Source: Pestalotiopsis fici W106-1 (taxonomy: Eukaryota; Ascomycota; Sordariomycetes; Amphisphaeriales; Sporocadaceae). From it: a stretch of DNA of 64,000 nt. The DNA lies in NCBI RefSeq assembly GCF_000516985.1, contig NW_006917107.1:62001-126000 (forward strand). The letters run 5' to 3'. The position numbers were made by a program, and so were the translations under genes. The notes below the pieces were generated by a model. The model ran no database searches and had not been told where the DNA came from. It was given only the letters and a program-made list of their open reading frames with translations. Below, piece after piece: positions 32,250 through 44,010 of this stretch (the first letter of the stretch is position 1; every line of letters starts with the position of its first letter).

Positions 32250-34267
32250 ATGCCTTGGGGACTACTTGAAGACAATCGCATGGAACATGTCCCCGGGACT
32301 GGTAGGTTTCTCACAGTCTCAATCAGTCCATCGCAAGTTACCTGTTGACATTGCGCAATCTAGTGTTTCTTGCGGATCAGTCCGACGTTCCCCACGAGTA
32401 CGACGATGTTCCTCGCGAAGTCCTCAAGCACGGTACGGGAAAGTATTCCGACATCATTCTCGTACCCCAACCCTCCGACTCACCCAATGATCCACTGAAT
32501 GTGAGTCTCCCCGCAGCTCGACGCACGTCGCTGGAGCTCACAAGCGATAGTGGCCCACATGGAAGAAGGATGCAATCCTCGTCATAGTTGGTCTCTCGGC
32601 CGCCATTGTCGGGGCGTACGGCCCAATGCTCTCGCCCGGATTCGTTGAAATCTCGGCCGATCTGGGTATCACGGTCAATACCTTGTCGCAGGCCACGGCA
32701 TGGGTCATTCTGCTCATTGGCATCTCGCTGTTCTTGTTCAACCCAATGGCCAAAAAGATCGGAAGGCGACCAGTCTATGTCATTTGCAGTATTATCATGT
32801 TTACAGGTATGCACTTACTGATATATTTTCTTCGGTTGGCATGCCTTTAGAAGCTTAGAACAAGCTTCTGTCTGTTTTCCAATGCGTGTCAATTCTGTCT
32901 TACCTTTGGTTTGGCTGGCTCCTGTACGATCCGAAATCAGCAATTACTGATAACTTTCGTTGAATAGGCAGCATCTGGGGCGCACTTGCCAAGGATTACA
33001 ATAGCTTTCTTGGAAGTCGCATCTGGAGTGGTCTGGGCATGGCGCCGTACGAGGTTCTCGTGCAGTGCACCATCGCTGACTTGTACTTCATCCACCAACG
33101 TGCAACAAGGATTGCTGTCTGGAACATGTTTTTGTTAACTGGAATATCTGGGGGCAGCCTTATATCTGGCTTTATCATTCAAGTAAGTAACTACAGCCAG
33201 ATGCGAAATGTGGTGTCTTTATCACTCACATGGTGTAGAACCAAGGCTGGCAGTGGACATTCATCTGGTGCGCCATACTATTCGGCTTGCTGCTTCCACT
33301 TGTGTTTTTGTTCGTCCCCGAGACTGCATACAATCGCAACTCAGTTGGCCAGAAACTCGTGACTGCAACCCTTGACAAAGAGACAACTGCGGTCGTCCAG
33401 GAGAAGAAGAAAGCCGAGATCGAGCACAGAGAGTCTGGTGACACTGTAGAGAAGAGGAGGTCGTTTGTGAGCACACTACGACTTTGGGGCGAAACCTATA
33501 CCTCGACTCCTGTGTGGAAAATCTTCCTTCGCCCCCTCATCATCTTCTGGTATCCTGCCGTCTTTTGGGCGTTCCTCCTATACGGCGCTACACTGACTTG
33601 GATCGTTGTCTTCAGTGTTGTGAATGCAACCATCTTCACCGCACCGCCCTACAACTTTTCCGTGTCGCAGACTGGTCTGATCTCGCTATCGCCCTTCCTA
33701 TTGACCATCATTGGTGAGCTCATCTCCGGGCCACTTAATGACTATGTGTGCCTTTGGCTCGCCAAGAAGAATCGTGGCATTTATGAGCCCGAGTTCCGTC
33801 TCCCTACGATTATCATCCCTATGATCATTGGCATTGCTGGGTTTTACGGGTTTGGAGCCACGGTGCACTACCAGACCCATTGGACCGGACCGGTTCTGTG
33901 CTTTGGATTAGCCAATATGAGCCTCGCAATCGGCAATGCATGTGTGTTTGGATACGTGATAGATGCTCACAAGGAATTAAGTGAGGAGGGTAAGTCATCA
34001 TCTTGCAACTCGCGAGCTTTTGGGCTTTGTACTGACCGCACCATAGCATTCGTGGCCATCAATGCACGCAATTTCTTGACCTTTGGCCTGACATATTTTG
34101 TTAATGACTGGCTGGAGAAGGACGGTGTCTTGACCGTGTTCAACGTACTCGGAAGCATCTTTGTCGCAGTGAATCTTCTTACAATTCCACTCTGGATCTA
34201 CGGGAAGAGGATCAGGGGATTCATCGCTCGCAGCAAGACTCTTGACAAATTCATGCATGAGGACTAA
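32250..34267 (+). CDS. HOL1-like MFS transporter (DHA1 group)
   Basis: Six exons: 32250-32301, 32364-32500, 32551-32806, 32968-33182, then 33239 to about 33990 and a last exon from about 34047. The N-terminal block ILVPQPSDSPNDPLNWPTWKKD, the motif-A-like FNPMAKKIGRRPVY, ADLYFIHQRATRIAVWN and GISGGSLISG, the interdomain loop, APPYNFSVSQTGL, LAKKNRGIYEPEFRL and WIYGKRIRGF match, as I recall it, the yeast HOL1 family (12 membrane spans). Hol1 is a polyamine transporter, and mutant Hol1 lets yeast take up histidinol. The next gene downstream is a HisD-family dehydrogenase, so import of an amino alcohol or similar cation is a reasonable inference. The ATG at 32250 lies about 105 bp after a TATA box. 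Confidence 0.85.
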
Positions 34268-34640
34268 GAGATAGGAAGTGACCAGGCAGCATTGGCCTTG
34301 ATAGGATTGAGTACTCAAAATGCGCAGTGAAGAATCAAGTTCTCTCTTCCATTCGGCACTGGTGATCAACAATGTATTGACGCCGAGTGAGCACATGGTT
34401 GGCAATAACCGGACGACGATGGGTGTAGACGAAAAGCAGAGTGGGCCGCTCGAGTGTGGACGGAGAATGTGGGGGATATTGGTGCTGAATCTGCCCGTGT
34501 TGGCGCCTCTATTTCGCAATCCAGAAGCTATAACAAGGAAGTATCCACTGACTAGACTCGGCATCAAGTCCGTCGTTAGTGTGGGACTTGGATTAGGTAC
34601 TACCTACTACACTTACCAAGCAGAAGTTTATGCATAACAA

Positions 34641-34652
34641 ATATATATATAT
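34641..34652. repeat. (AT)6 microsatellite next to a purine-rich tract
   Basis: Six AT units. A GA/A-rich run follows at about 34685-34723. Both are simple-sequence DNA. Confidence 0.7.
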
Positions 34653-35393
34653 AAAGAAATTCTTCTAAAACTAATTCCATTTTTGAAGAAGAAAAATAAA
34701 AAGAAAGAGAAAGAGAACGAGAATTTATAATAATGGTAACACATGATATGATATCAGTGCGCAGGCATTTGCTCCTTTAATGCACAAACCCATTATACAT
34801 GGGTTAGTTAACTCCAAGCTGCCACTTATTTCATTCCATGTTTGTGATACGCACTCCTCGATTCTGAAGCAATAAATTTGAGGCAAATTAAACTACAAAT
34901 CATCTGCCACATTACTCAAGCAAATAAAACCACGGCGACCATAAGAGTAGAGGTAAATTGTAACAGTCTCGTAGATTCCGGCAGCCAGATTGATTCGTTG
35001 GAAGTTAGCATTCATTCGAGAAAGCCGTCAGAAACGACCGGCAACTAGCGGCAAGCGGGCGGCTGCATGATCTCTATGATTACTTGGCTGCCTTCGGAGA
35101 GAACACCGAGCTCTAGGGACTCACACATGTGGTCTTTTCATGCAAAAAAGACATCTTGTCCCTGATTCTTTCCGCGATTCGGCGAGCTTTGTCTATGCCA
35201 TAGCCGTCAATCGTGAGTAAAACTACTGGAAGTGGGCGGAGTTCACCCGGCGGGCCAGACCGTTGTGCGCTACCCCACCCACAGCGCACCGGTTCTCCCA
35301 TACAGAAGACTATTCGCGTGTCCCCCACATTCCGCACAGCACGGGACGAGCGTATAGAGATGTAATGATGAAGATGGTTGCTAAAATGAAATG

Positions 35394-35400
35394 TATAAAT
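35394..35400 (+). promoter_or_regulatory. TATA box of the HisD-like gene
   Basis: TATAAAT, 90 bp upstream of the start codon at 35490, a usual fungal distance. Confidence 0.6.
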
Positions 35401-35489
35401 GCGAGCTGGCTATTTGTTGAAATAAAGAGGTGATTTGAGGAAGCAACAGCTAAAATAACTCTAGCTCTCTCTCAAAGAAATCCAAAACC

Positions 35490-36917
35490 ATGGTCGCCCG
35501 GCACTTGAAGACGGCCGCCTCAGAGGCCAACACCACTATTGACAAGAAAGTTTCAGATATTGTGCAGGGCGTGATAGCAGACATCAAGGCGAACGGCGAT
35601 CAGGCAGTCCGATCTTACTCGGAAAAGTTTGACAAATGGAGTCCCGAGGCATTCAAGCTGTCGCAGGCCCAGATCGACGATATCATCAGCAAGGTGCCAG
35701 CTCAAACCATTGCCGACATCAAAGAAGCACAAAAGAATGTCCGCACATTTGCTGAAGCTCAAAGGGCAAGCATAACGGATTTTGAAATCGAGATTCAGCC
35801 GGGTGTCTTCCTGGGGCACCGCTCCAATCCCATCAATGTCGCTGGCGCGTTAGTGGACACTCTTAACATAATCATCAATCTGAATACTCGCTGACACGGC
35901 CCAGATACATACCAGGTGGAAGATATCCTCTCCTGGCCTCAGCACACATGACCATTCTCACTGCCAAGGTGGCTGGTGTCAAGCATGTAATTGCATGCAC
36001 TCCGCCCATCGCCGGCCAGATTCCACACGCCACTGTCGCAGCTGCCCACTTTGCCGGTGCCGACGAGATCTTCCTCCTCGGTGGCACTCAAGCCATTGCC
36101 GCCATGGCTCTAGGCACAGAAACGATACGCAAAGTCGACTTCATTGCAGGCCCGGGAAACGCCTTTGTGGCCGAGGCCAAGCGGCAGTTGTTCGGAGAGA
36201 TTGGTATCGACCTGCTCGCTGGCCCGACCGAGGTCTTGATCGTGGCAGATGACCATGCCGACCCTTTCACCATTGCCACGGACCTTTTGTCTCAGGCCGA
36301 GCACGGCCCAGACTCGCCGGCGGTGCTCATTACCACCAGCGAGTCCGTTGGCCGAGAATCGATACGCTACGTCGACGAGATCCTAAAAAAGATGCCAACT
36401 GCAGAGCTGGCCGGCACCTCGTGGCGAGAGTTTGGTGAAGTCATTGTTGTCGATTCTCTGGATGAGGCCTACGAACTGGCAGATGTCTATTCGAGCGAGC
36501 ATGTCCAGATTTTTACTCAGCAGCCCAGAGAAGCCCTGGAAAAGATGCGAAACTATGGTGCGCTCTTCCTGGGCGAGAAGACGTGCGTGAGCTATGGCGA
36601 CAAGGTGAGTCTTATGTCTTTTCCATCATAAATCATCGGTCATAACTAACCGTCTACTCGAATAGTGTATCGGAACGAATCACGTCCTCCCTACACGAGG
36701 AGCAGGACGTTACACTGGTGGACTATGGGTAGGGAAATACCTCAAGACGCAGACATACCAAGAAGTTGTGGATCCGAAAGCTTCTGGAGAAATTGGCAGG
36801 TTGTGTGGCAGGTGTGCCAGAGCAGAGAATTTTGAGGGCCACGCCAGGTCGGGAGATCTCCGCGCCCACAAGTATCTCAGTGATGCACATGACTGGATCA
36901 CTGAAGCGAAAGTCTGA
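35490..36917 (+). CDS. Stand-alone histidinol-dehydrogenase-family oxidoreductase
   Basis: Three exons (35490-35848, 35905-36604, 36666-36917) close to 436 aa, the usual HisD length. Blocks in order: [12 protein letters not shown] at the first junction, [51 protein letters not shown], and [13 protein letters not shown] carrying the zinc-ligand Gln and His. SSEHVQIF has the catalytic Glu-His pair, [13 protein letters not shown] has the ligand Asp, and [13 protein letters not shown] has the last Glu and His. The metal and catalytic set looks complete, so the enzyme should be an active zinc-dependent, NAD-linked four-electron alcohol oxidase. Fungal histidine synthesis normally uses the fused His4 protein, so this separate copy probably has another alcohol substrate. 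[14 protein letters not shown] marks a side branch also seen in bacteria. Confidence 0.88.
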
Positions 36918-37063
36918 TAAACGGGACAATATTCACGCACTCAATTAGAAGTTAATCTCAATAAATCATATGCAGTGTCTCTCATTGGTTTTGCAAACGT
37001 TCAATCTGGTGAGGCAGATATGTCAAGACATTGCCCGCGCAAATTAGGATAAAAAATCAGCGG

Positions 37064-40000
37064 TTATGCGCCAGCAAGGAATGTAATATCGGGCGTGGCG
37101 AAAATGTCCCAATCCTCGGCGACAGTCCGGTCCCCGAATGGTCTTAACGCAGCCAGCCTGAACCTGATTCAATGTGTCAGTAATGAAAATATGAGAAGTA
37201 TCACCTAGACGTACTTGTAAGATCCGGGTTGCGCTTGTGTACCATTGGCGTATCTGCCAAGCCAGTAGTAAATTCCTTGAGTATCTCTGGGAACCGCATA
37301 GAGTGGGAACGAGAAAATATCATCCTCGCTGTTTGTAGCAGGATCAAACCATGAGGAAGCCTAAGAAGTTGGATTGTGTCAGCTCTTCTACCCTATGGAA
37401 TCCCAGAAAACTCATGAATAACATCACTTTGAGACTCACATCAGTTCCATTCCAGCTTGTGGCCGAGCCAACAAAGTGATTTTGGCCGGGGACTGGTGGG
37501 TACGCCCAGTCCGACTCGATGTAGTCGCCGTCGAATATCTGGAAGCGGTGTCAATGGTTGGCTAGTCTACTCGGGCAGAGGGTATCATCAAAACTCACAT
37601 CCCAGCGCAGTTCTTCTGAGCCCCAAACCAACATGGAAAAGAGCTTGGGGAAATCTTGTGAGGAATACGACAGATTGAATGTGAAGCTATGGTCTGTAAA
37701 TAAAGGAAGTTCCAGTCATATAGGAGGGCCCACGTACTTTGACTTGACATCTATTTTGGTATTGTATATACCTGAGGTCATGTAGGGATACAACTTTCCA
37801 TAGTCGAAGACGTGGGAAATCTCGCTCTTCAGGTCAGACCCGACACCTGTTGGCATGTAAGTTATCTTGCTGGATATGTACACATCTCCTCTGCTTACCA
37901 AAGTACGGGACGCCGAGCTCTTCCCCATTATTCCCGCTAACGAGCACCTTGCCGCTATACACGGGTATGTTGGAGCTGTTTAATCCCTGAGGCTGAGTGA
38001 ATGTGAATCTGATTATCACTGTTAGCGATCTCGCCATATAGACCATGGAAATAATTACAGCGAACTTACTCAGCCGTCGCCGTATCACCCGGACCAATGG
38101 TCAAGGCCTGTGGCAGAATGACATCTGGTATCATCTCTTCAGGAGTAACATAGGCGTATAGCTCAAAACCTGGGACGGCGTATTCCGTGCTTCCAGGTGG
38201 AAGGGGAGTCCAAGACTCGTAGCCACCTGCCGGCTGCAGGGAGAACTCATAGGTGACAGCCTCACTGCCAGTATTGGTGATATCCACCGAGTGCGTGCCC
38301 ACGAAGTGGGCCGTATCGTTGAGCTCAAACTTGCGTCCCTCGAAACTCAACTCTGTAGTGTAATTAAATAGCTTGGTGGCATCAATGAAACCAGCGCCAA
38401 CCTGAGTCGTGGGCGCAAAGAAGCCATAGTCGGTGGCGCTCGTAGACCAATCGGCCCATGCAACGGCGTGCGCTGTGGACATGAGACGTGCATGGAGACG
38501 TTTTGCCCAGGTGGGATCATTCGCGTTCGCCGCTCGACCACCGAACTTTCCGACATAAAGAGCAGCGACACCGGCAACATATGGTGTAGCCATACTCGTT
38601 CCACTGAGGACTTGGTAAGCGTCTGTTGGATATGTACTCAGAATCTTGCTTCCAGGCGCAGCAATATCCGGCTTTAGTGCTAAATCGAAAGTGCTTCCCC
38701 AGCTGCTGTAAAGTGCTGGACGTCCACCTGTTGCCTTGTTAGTCGACTGCGGTCTCATCGATCGGACACCAACAATTGAGTTGGCCGTTCAAGTATCGAT
38801 ATTTGGACATGGCATTCACTTACCGCCGGCATCAAAAAGTCCTACATAGTGACCAGACGTCACATTAAAGGAAGCCGTCACATTGCCACCTTCGATGATG
38901 GTGTTTACGATAGCCTCTCCGGCTCTCGCCTCAATCGCTTGGGTAAGACCAACAGTTGCACCAGTGACTGGTGTCTGGAAAGGCCCGTCATCCTCGTAAA
39001 ACAGAATATACTGCGGGGAAAACGGGCTAATGTTGTCTTGTTTTGTCCTTAGTGAACAACCACCGTACCGAATAAGAACAATGGTTCCGGTCATATTGGC
39101 TGTGTCGGCAGGCAGAGGAGAGCACGCATCAGCCTCCACTGACGCGTTCAAAGTCACTGGTACAATCGGCCAGTCTACCACGGTACTCGGAAAAGATGCT
39201 GAACCACCGTAGTAGGCCAGCGAGGTTTGGTTAGATTCGCCATCGAGAATGAAATTGGCGGTGAACTCCTGCCCCGGAAACTCATCAGGCTCGGATGCGG
39301 CGATTGTGAGTACATGAGCGCCGGATGCGCCATTACTCATGTCAAAGGCTCCGTCTTGGCCATCATTACCAGCGGCAATGGTGACAACGACACCTTGATC
39401 CACCATTCTAGAAGCGACAACGGCCCAAGCATTGCTGGTGAAGCCGCTCTTCTCGCCTAGACTCGCGGAAATGATGTCTGCCTATTTCATATCGGATCAA
39501 TCCTGCAGCTCATTTTGGATAGACTGATGACAGTCAAGACTTACCCCAGAGTCGAAGGCTTTCAGAAAGCCGTCAATGACCGTCTCTTCATTGGAATAGC
39601 CACTCGAGGTAAAGACCTTGAAGGACAGAATCTTTGCTCCGGGAGCGACTCCAACAAACCTGCCAAGTTAGTATATTTTGGTTTCATACCAGATTGGTTT
39701 GACGTACTGGTCACTCTTGCCGGCTACGATTCCGGCAACGTGAGTTCCATGACCAAAATGGTCCATAGGATCATTGTCAGGCTCCGGGGCTGTGTTCGGC
39801 CAGTCTGTCCGCGGATTGTAGTTCTTAGCTTCTCTCCAGGGTTTTTCCATCTTTTTTTCAGAGTTTTGACTAACCTCCATCGCCTACCAGATCATATCCA
39901 CCAATAACAGTATAGTTGTCGCCGATACCACCACCCAGCTGAATACAAAGCTTTAGCGTTGGTCATGAAAGCCATTGAGAGTTCAGATAGGATGTAGAGC

Positions 40001-40730
40001 AAGGTGTTAATGGAGCATTCGAAAATGCAATCGAAGGAACACTTGATTTGAAAAAAGAGGAAAACGGGAGACTCTTACAGCTGGGTGCGTGTATTGAACA
40101 CCACTGTCAACTATGGCGACTGTAGCGCCCTCTCCGATTATACCAGCGGCATGGAGCTGCTCAACTCCGGTCAAACCATGAACAGAATAGTTTGAGGCCG
40201 CGGCATCGTCGCTATATGACTCTCCCTCGATTGTCGGGAAGAGTCGCACCGGAGTCGATTTGAAGACGGTAGCCACGACACCACCGTCATCTTCATTGTC
40301 GTCAAGCGCGGCGGTGATGGACGCAGCGTCGCAAGCGTGGTCGCACTCGACGCTGACGGCTGGGAAAATATCATGATCGAATGTTTTCACAATTCGCAAT
40401 CCGTCGATGGTAGCGACTCTTGTCAATTAATATGTTAGCCTCTTCAATGGAAAGACGTGATCAAATTGCTACCATGTATAATTGGGACAGATTAAAGGGT
40501 ATGACAAGCATATGCGACTTGCATTGCATGAGAATAAAAACACCTTTCAGGATGTATACTTACTTTTCTGCCACACGAGTGCCTTGGTCGCGTGACTTCA
40601 ATTCAACAATGTATCTCCGTGGCGTCGCATCGCTCGAAACTGTGCCGTTTTCTGACTGACGTGCAGATAGATGCTGTGCTGTGGCGTGCCCAGCAATGGC
40701 TAGTGCCACTGAGATGCAGGTCGCGCGCAT
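37064..40730 (-). CDS. Secreted subtilisin-like serine protease (S8, vpr-like)
   Basis: Multi-exon gene of roughly 890 aa. It starts at 40730 with a signal peptide (MRATCISVALAIAGHATAQ), then an I9-type propeptide containing YIVELKSRDQG. The triad is intact: Asp in VAIVDSGVQYTHP, His in DHFGHGTHVAGIVAG, Ser in VLSGTSMATPYVAGVAALY, with the oxyanion Asn in TIAAGNDGQ. A protease-associated insert (TGTIVLIRYGGCSLRTK, about residues 420-540) lies between the His and Ser blocks, as in large vpr/cucumisin-type subtilases. A long beta-rich C-terminal region follows (Fn3-like, ending WDIFATPDITFLAGA). Junctions such as VGD/DWPNTAP and THPA/LGGG are phase-consistent. Role: extracellular protein degradation; entomopathogens and saprotrophs both carry such enzymes. 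Confidence 0.87.
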
Positions 40731-42005
40731 TTTGTCGCGATGTACAGACTATGCAGCTTTGAGGCTATCCCAAACTCTGTCAGCATCACTTCCTCCTCAG
40801 TGGTGAAGAGGGGATTTGTCTATTATAATACTTGATTCAAATCATCTCTAAGCGCTCAAATATTCCCTTAAAGAACGATTCTGGCAATCATGCGATGCTT
40901 GCCAATAACAGCGGCAGGTTTGCTCGTATCCAGCGGATCTGTCCGTGTCAACCCCTGCTTTGCTTGGATGTAGCCCTGGCCCCCGGCAACGATTTGCTTG
41001 CCGACAGGCCCAAAATGCTTGCAATGCTACCATTTTGGGTAGGAGAAATGACAGATACGAGGCCACGAAGCTTGGCATCCATAACGCAGAGCACGCCATG
41101 ATGTTTACGCCAACTTCTTTAAGAATCAACTCCTAGTTTTAAGAGGGAGTTGTAGAAATTGTATAGTATGACTGTTCCTGTTCCTATGCCGTGGTCTCCA
41201 TATAGTTTGGCTCATTTCTTGTTGTCCCCTGTGTTGAATACGAGTTCGCTTCGGCTCACGAGTTGCATACTGTTGATTGAGATGATATCAATACGACTAC
41301 TACACTCATTGGTGCAAAGATATGGCTTTGGTTGGCTGTACATCCCATCTAGGTCGAGAGCAATTGTCAAGGGTCATACCTCGAACTTTATCGTGCCATC
41401 ATCCATGGCGACGCTTCAAAGAGAATCTCCGTACTTGTCATAGTCTGGGCGTTCATACACTCGCCAAAGTATGTGAGGAGATTGTGGTTCAACGCGTTCG
41501 GAAAGCATGCGCGCACTTGAACATCCGTATGGATTTAGATTTATTTTTGGCCTTGGCTCGAAGATCTGGATTCTGAAATTGTCATGCTGTGAGACTGCAT
41601 TCCATTGGGTGTATAGAGTTGTCACTGGGATCAACAATTCCGCCAACGGGAACAGTATACTATTTCTTGTTAGACCGAGCACAGATTATTAAAGTTTTAG
41701 GACAAAAGACTCCATCCGTATCCTGCTATAGATTCTCCCCGTATACTCTGCCGATCTGAATCACACAATTCACTATTATCAGTATCTGCATATTTCCCAG
41801 GCTTGTTCTGCTTAGTTGCATACTTCCCGGACGCGCATTTCGCTTGACTCCACCTTTCGTGCGATTCCTTTTCAATGCGCTACAAAATACCCCAACCAAG
41901 TAACCCAGCCTATCTGCCATTGGACTTTGCACGCAGCTGTGATGTCTCGTCGTACTGCATTGGACCTATCAGGACTTATAAACAATCGTCCACCTTGTGT
42001 TTGAG
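40731..42005. other. 1.3-kb intergenic region
   Basis: Lies between the divergent protease and F-box-like genes. A TATAAAC at about 41977 sits about 28 bp before the F-box-like start. Several short overlapping frames exist, but none has family features. No repeat was recognised. Confidence 0.5.
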
Positions 42006-43013
42006 ATGGACTCCCAGATTTCCCGGCTCCCTTTGGAGCTCATTCTGAATGTGATGACATGCTATCTCCCATCCAATCCGACGACTCTAATCCCCGCCTC
42101 TCACCAAGCGACGCAGCTGCTGCTTAGCTTCAGCCTAGTCAATCACGCATCACACGATTTTGCGGTCCGCAGGATGCAGCAGCACTGCATCGTCCTTGAT
42201 AGCGATGATAGACTTCGCCGTTTTTTGCTCTGCTTGGAGTCATCTCGTGAGTCCAAGCTTGCCGTACCATCAGTGTTCCACAATATCCACGCCATGTATT
42301 TGGCGCCGTTTGGCTCCGTCATGGACAACTTGCCCGTTGCTGCTTGGGTTCGAGACCTGTTTGGCTACACGAGCAATACCCTAAAGAAATTGATCGTGGA
42401 CATGCCATTTGACAGTCTGCCACCTTGGATTGATCACCTAAATGTCGGCCCCGTGTTGCTGGAGGGGTTTGAAAGATTGGAAAACTTGGAGGAGTTTGTC
42501 TGCACCCGGAATGCCGCTCGCCTCAGCATCCGTGACGAGGGAGGGGAGCCAAAGTCTATATTGTACAGATGGCCGAAGCTCCAACGGCTGGCGCTCAACA
42601 GGCCGTCGTGCGACGTGGACTTTTGGGAGAACTTGGCGGACCTTTCACACTTACATCACGTCGTTCTAACGGGAGCCATTGGCAACATTCGTCAGAGCCT
42701 GGACTTTAGGGAAGTGTACCTACGACGTGCGAGGACACAAACTGCCCTTACAATTGTGCTAGCAGAGGTCAGAGAACACACAGTGGTGCTGAAGCCACGT
42801 CCGAGGCGCGAGATCGATGACCACGAGAATGATCGACTGCGACTGGTGGCTTTTAAAATAGGAATACCGGAGAGAAAGACATTTTTGGATTCAAACTCAG
42901 AATGGTTGATGGGAACAGCGCTTGCTGGTGAGCTCTGGGATGATAGAGGGCAGCAAATCGTTGACGTGCCTCAACTTGCAGTGCCGCATCCACAGGTGGC
43001 TGAGTTGGAATGA
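42006..43013 (+). CDS. F-box-like hypothetical protein
   Basis: Single exon, 335 aa. It opens with ISRLPLELILNVMTCYLP, the usual start of a fungal F-box domain (LPxELxxxI), followed by an LVNHASHDFAVRRMQQ helix. The middle part has spaced leucine-rich segments (LFGYTSNTLKKLIVDM, GFERLENLEEFVC, WPKLQRLALNRPS, LADLSHLHHVVLTG) that resemble weak leucine-rich repeats. F-box proteins of this sort recruit substrates to SCF ubiquitin ligases through Skp1. The F-box is not strong and could be a chance match, so the function stays open. The ATG at 42006 directly precedes the F-box block. Confidence 0.75.
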   Translation: MDSQISRLPLELILNVMTCYLPSNPTTLIPASHQATQLLLSFSLVNHASHDFAVRRMQQHCIVLDSDDRLRRFLLCLESSRESKLAVPSVFHNIHAMYLAPFGSVMDNLPVAAWVRDLFGYTSNTLKKLIVDMPFDSLPPWIDHLNVGPVLLEGFERLENLEEFVCTRNAARLSIRDEGGEPKSILYRWPKLQRLALNRPSCDVDFWENLADLSHLHHVVLTGAIGNIRQSLDFREVYLRRARTQTALTIVLAEVREHTVVLKPRPRREIDDHENDRLRLVAFKIGIPERKTFLDSNSEWLMGTALAGELWDDRGQQIVDVPQLAVPHPQVAELE

Positions 43014-44010
43014 TGCGTAGCTCATATAGACTTGATATGTAGTTATTGTTGTTGTCGTCTGCCGCCCTATTACTCCTCGAGCAAGCTGTCCTAGCGATAA
43101 AAACTATTCATGATAATGTATTGATGTAAAGAAAGGCCGCAAAACAGAGCTGACTGAAGTATAATATACGCAATTACATCCTGGAGCTGCTATAGCACAA
43201 GGCATCAATCATGGCAAGGAAACGTCTGATTTGAACCCTGTCTTGTTTCCAGGCCCATGGCTCACTTAACTTTGTGGGGTAAAACTGTGCCAAATGTGGT
43301 TCACCCGAGCCCGAAAAACGGGTCGCAAGGGAAATCAACCGCCAAATCCACTGCAGATCACGCAACAGTCATTATTACAGCGATAACCGAGGACTGGGGT
43401 GACGAGATTGGAAATGAGGTGCGCAGTTTTCATCCGAAGAAGCTGCTGAAAAACATCTCAAAAGCCACTGATTGCCCAGTCTCCAAGGTCTCAGCAGCCG
43501 GCCTTTCAAACATGGAGCACGATTGATCGCCGTGCAAGGCCTAAGATCAAGGCGCATGTACTGCATGAATCGACGACTGTGACGGAAGGTGATGCCAAGC
43601 AAACGGCAGTAACAAAATCCCACGTTTTCCTCTCTCCCTTGGTGATAAGCCGTCTTTATTAGCTCGCCTTCTGTATGCGCTACATTTCTCCGCGAGCTGA
43701 CCTGGGTCATTATTAGTCTACCTAGGCAGGCTCTTTATTAGGGAGATTGTGCCTTTCGCAAATTTCACCATCGGCGCCCATCCCTGTCGCTCATCTTCGC
43801 CTACTCTCCACTACCAAAGTCTTCGGGGCAGAACGGGAAAATGCAGCTTCGAACTCAGCAACCCCGACAGATATCACTCCCTCAACCGTAAATACTTGCT
43901 GCCTGCCTGAAGCCTGAAGCCTGCAGCCATTGCAGCCGCCGCCGTTAGAGTAACGAGCAAGCTCATCCGTTGCCTTGCCCCAACGGTTAACGAGCCAGCC
44001 CACGGCCACC
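43014..44010. other. Intergenic and 5' leader of the deubiquitinase
   Basis: About 1 kb. The last 250 bp are pyrimidine-rich, like a fungal promoter and leader. Small frames in it were not accepted as genes. Confidence 0.5.

Larger units (their letters stand above)
34268..35489. other. Intergenic between transporter and HisD-like gene
   Basis: About 1.2 kb with an AT dinucleotide repeat and a purine-rich run. A 105-codon plus-strand frame (34320-34637) with one hydrophobic stretch has no known family. The HisD-like TATA box lies at 35394-35400. Confidence 0.5.

Noticed and set aside
34320..34637. 105-codon plus-strand frame with a hydrophobic stretch
   Set aside because: No family features; the hydrophobic part is short and it sits in the 3' flank of the transporter.
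35490..36917. Histidine biosynthesis gene HIS4
   Set aside because: Only the HisD part is present, at normal stand-alone length; the fused HisI/HisE parts of fungal His4 are missing, so a different role is likelier.
40848..41129. Minus-strand frame of 93 codons in the protease/F-box gap
   Set aside because: Looked protein-like in more than one frame, but no splice chain, start context or domain could be supported.
43257..43526. 89-codon plus-strand frame before the deubiquitinase
   Set aside because: Overlaps an equally long frame on the other strand and lacks any known motif.
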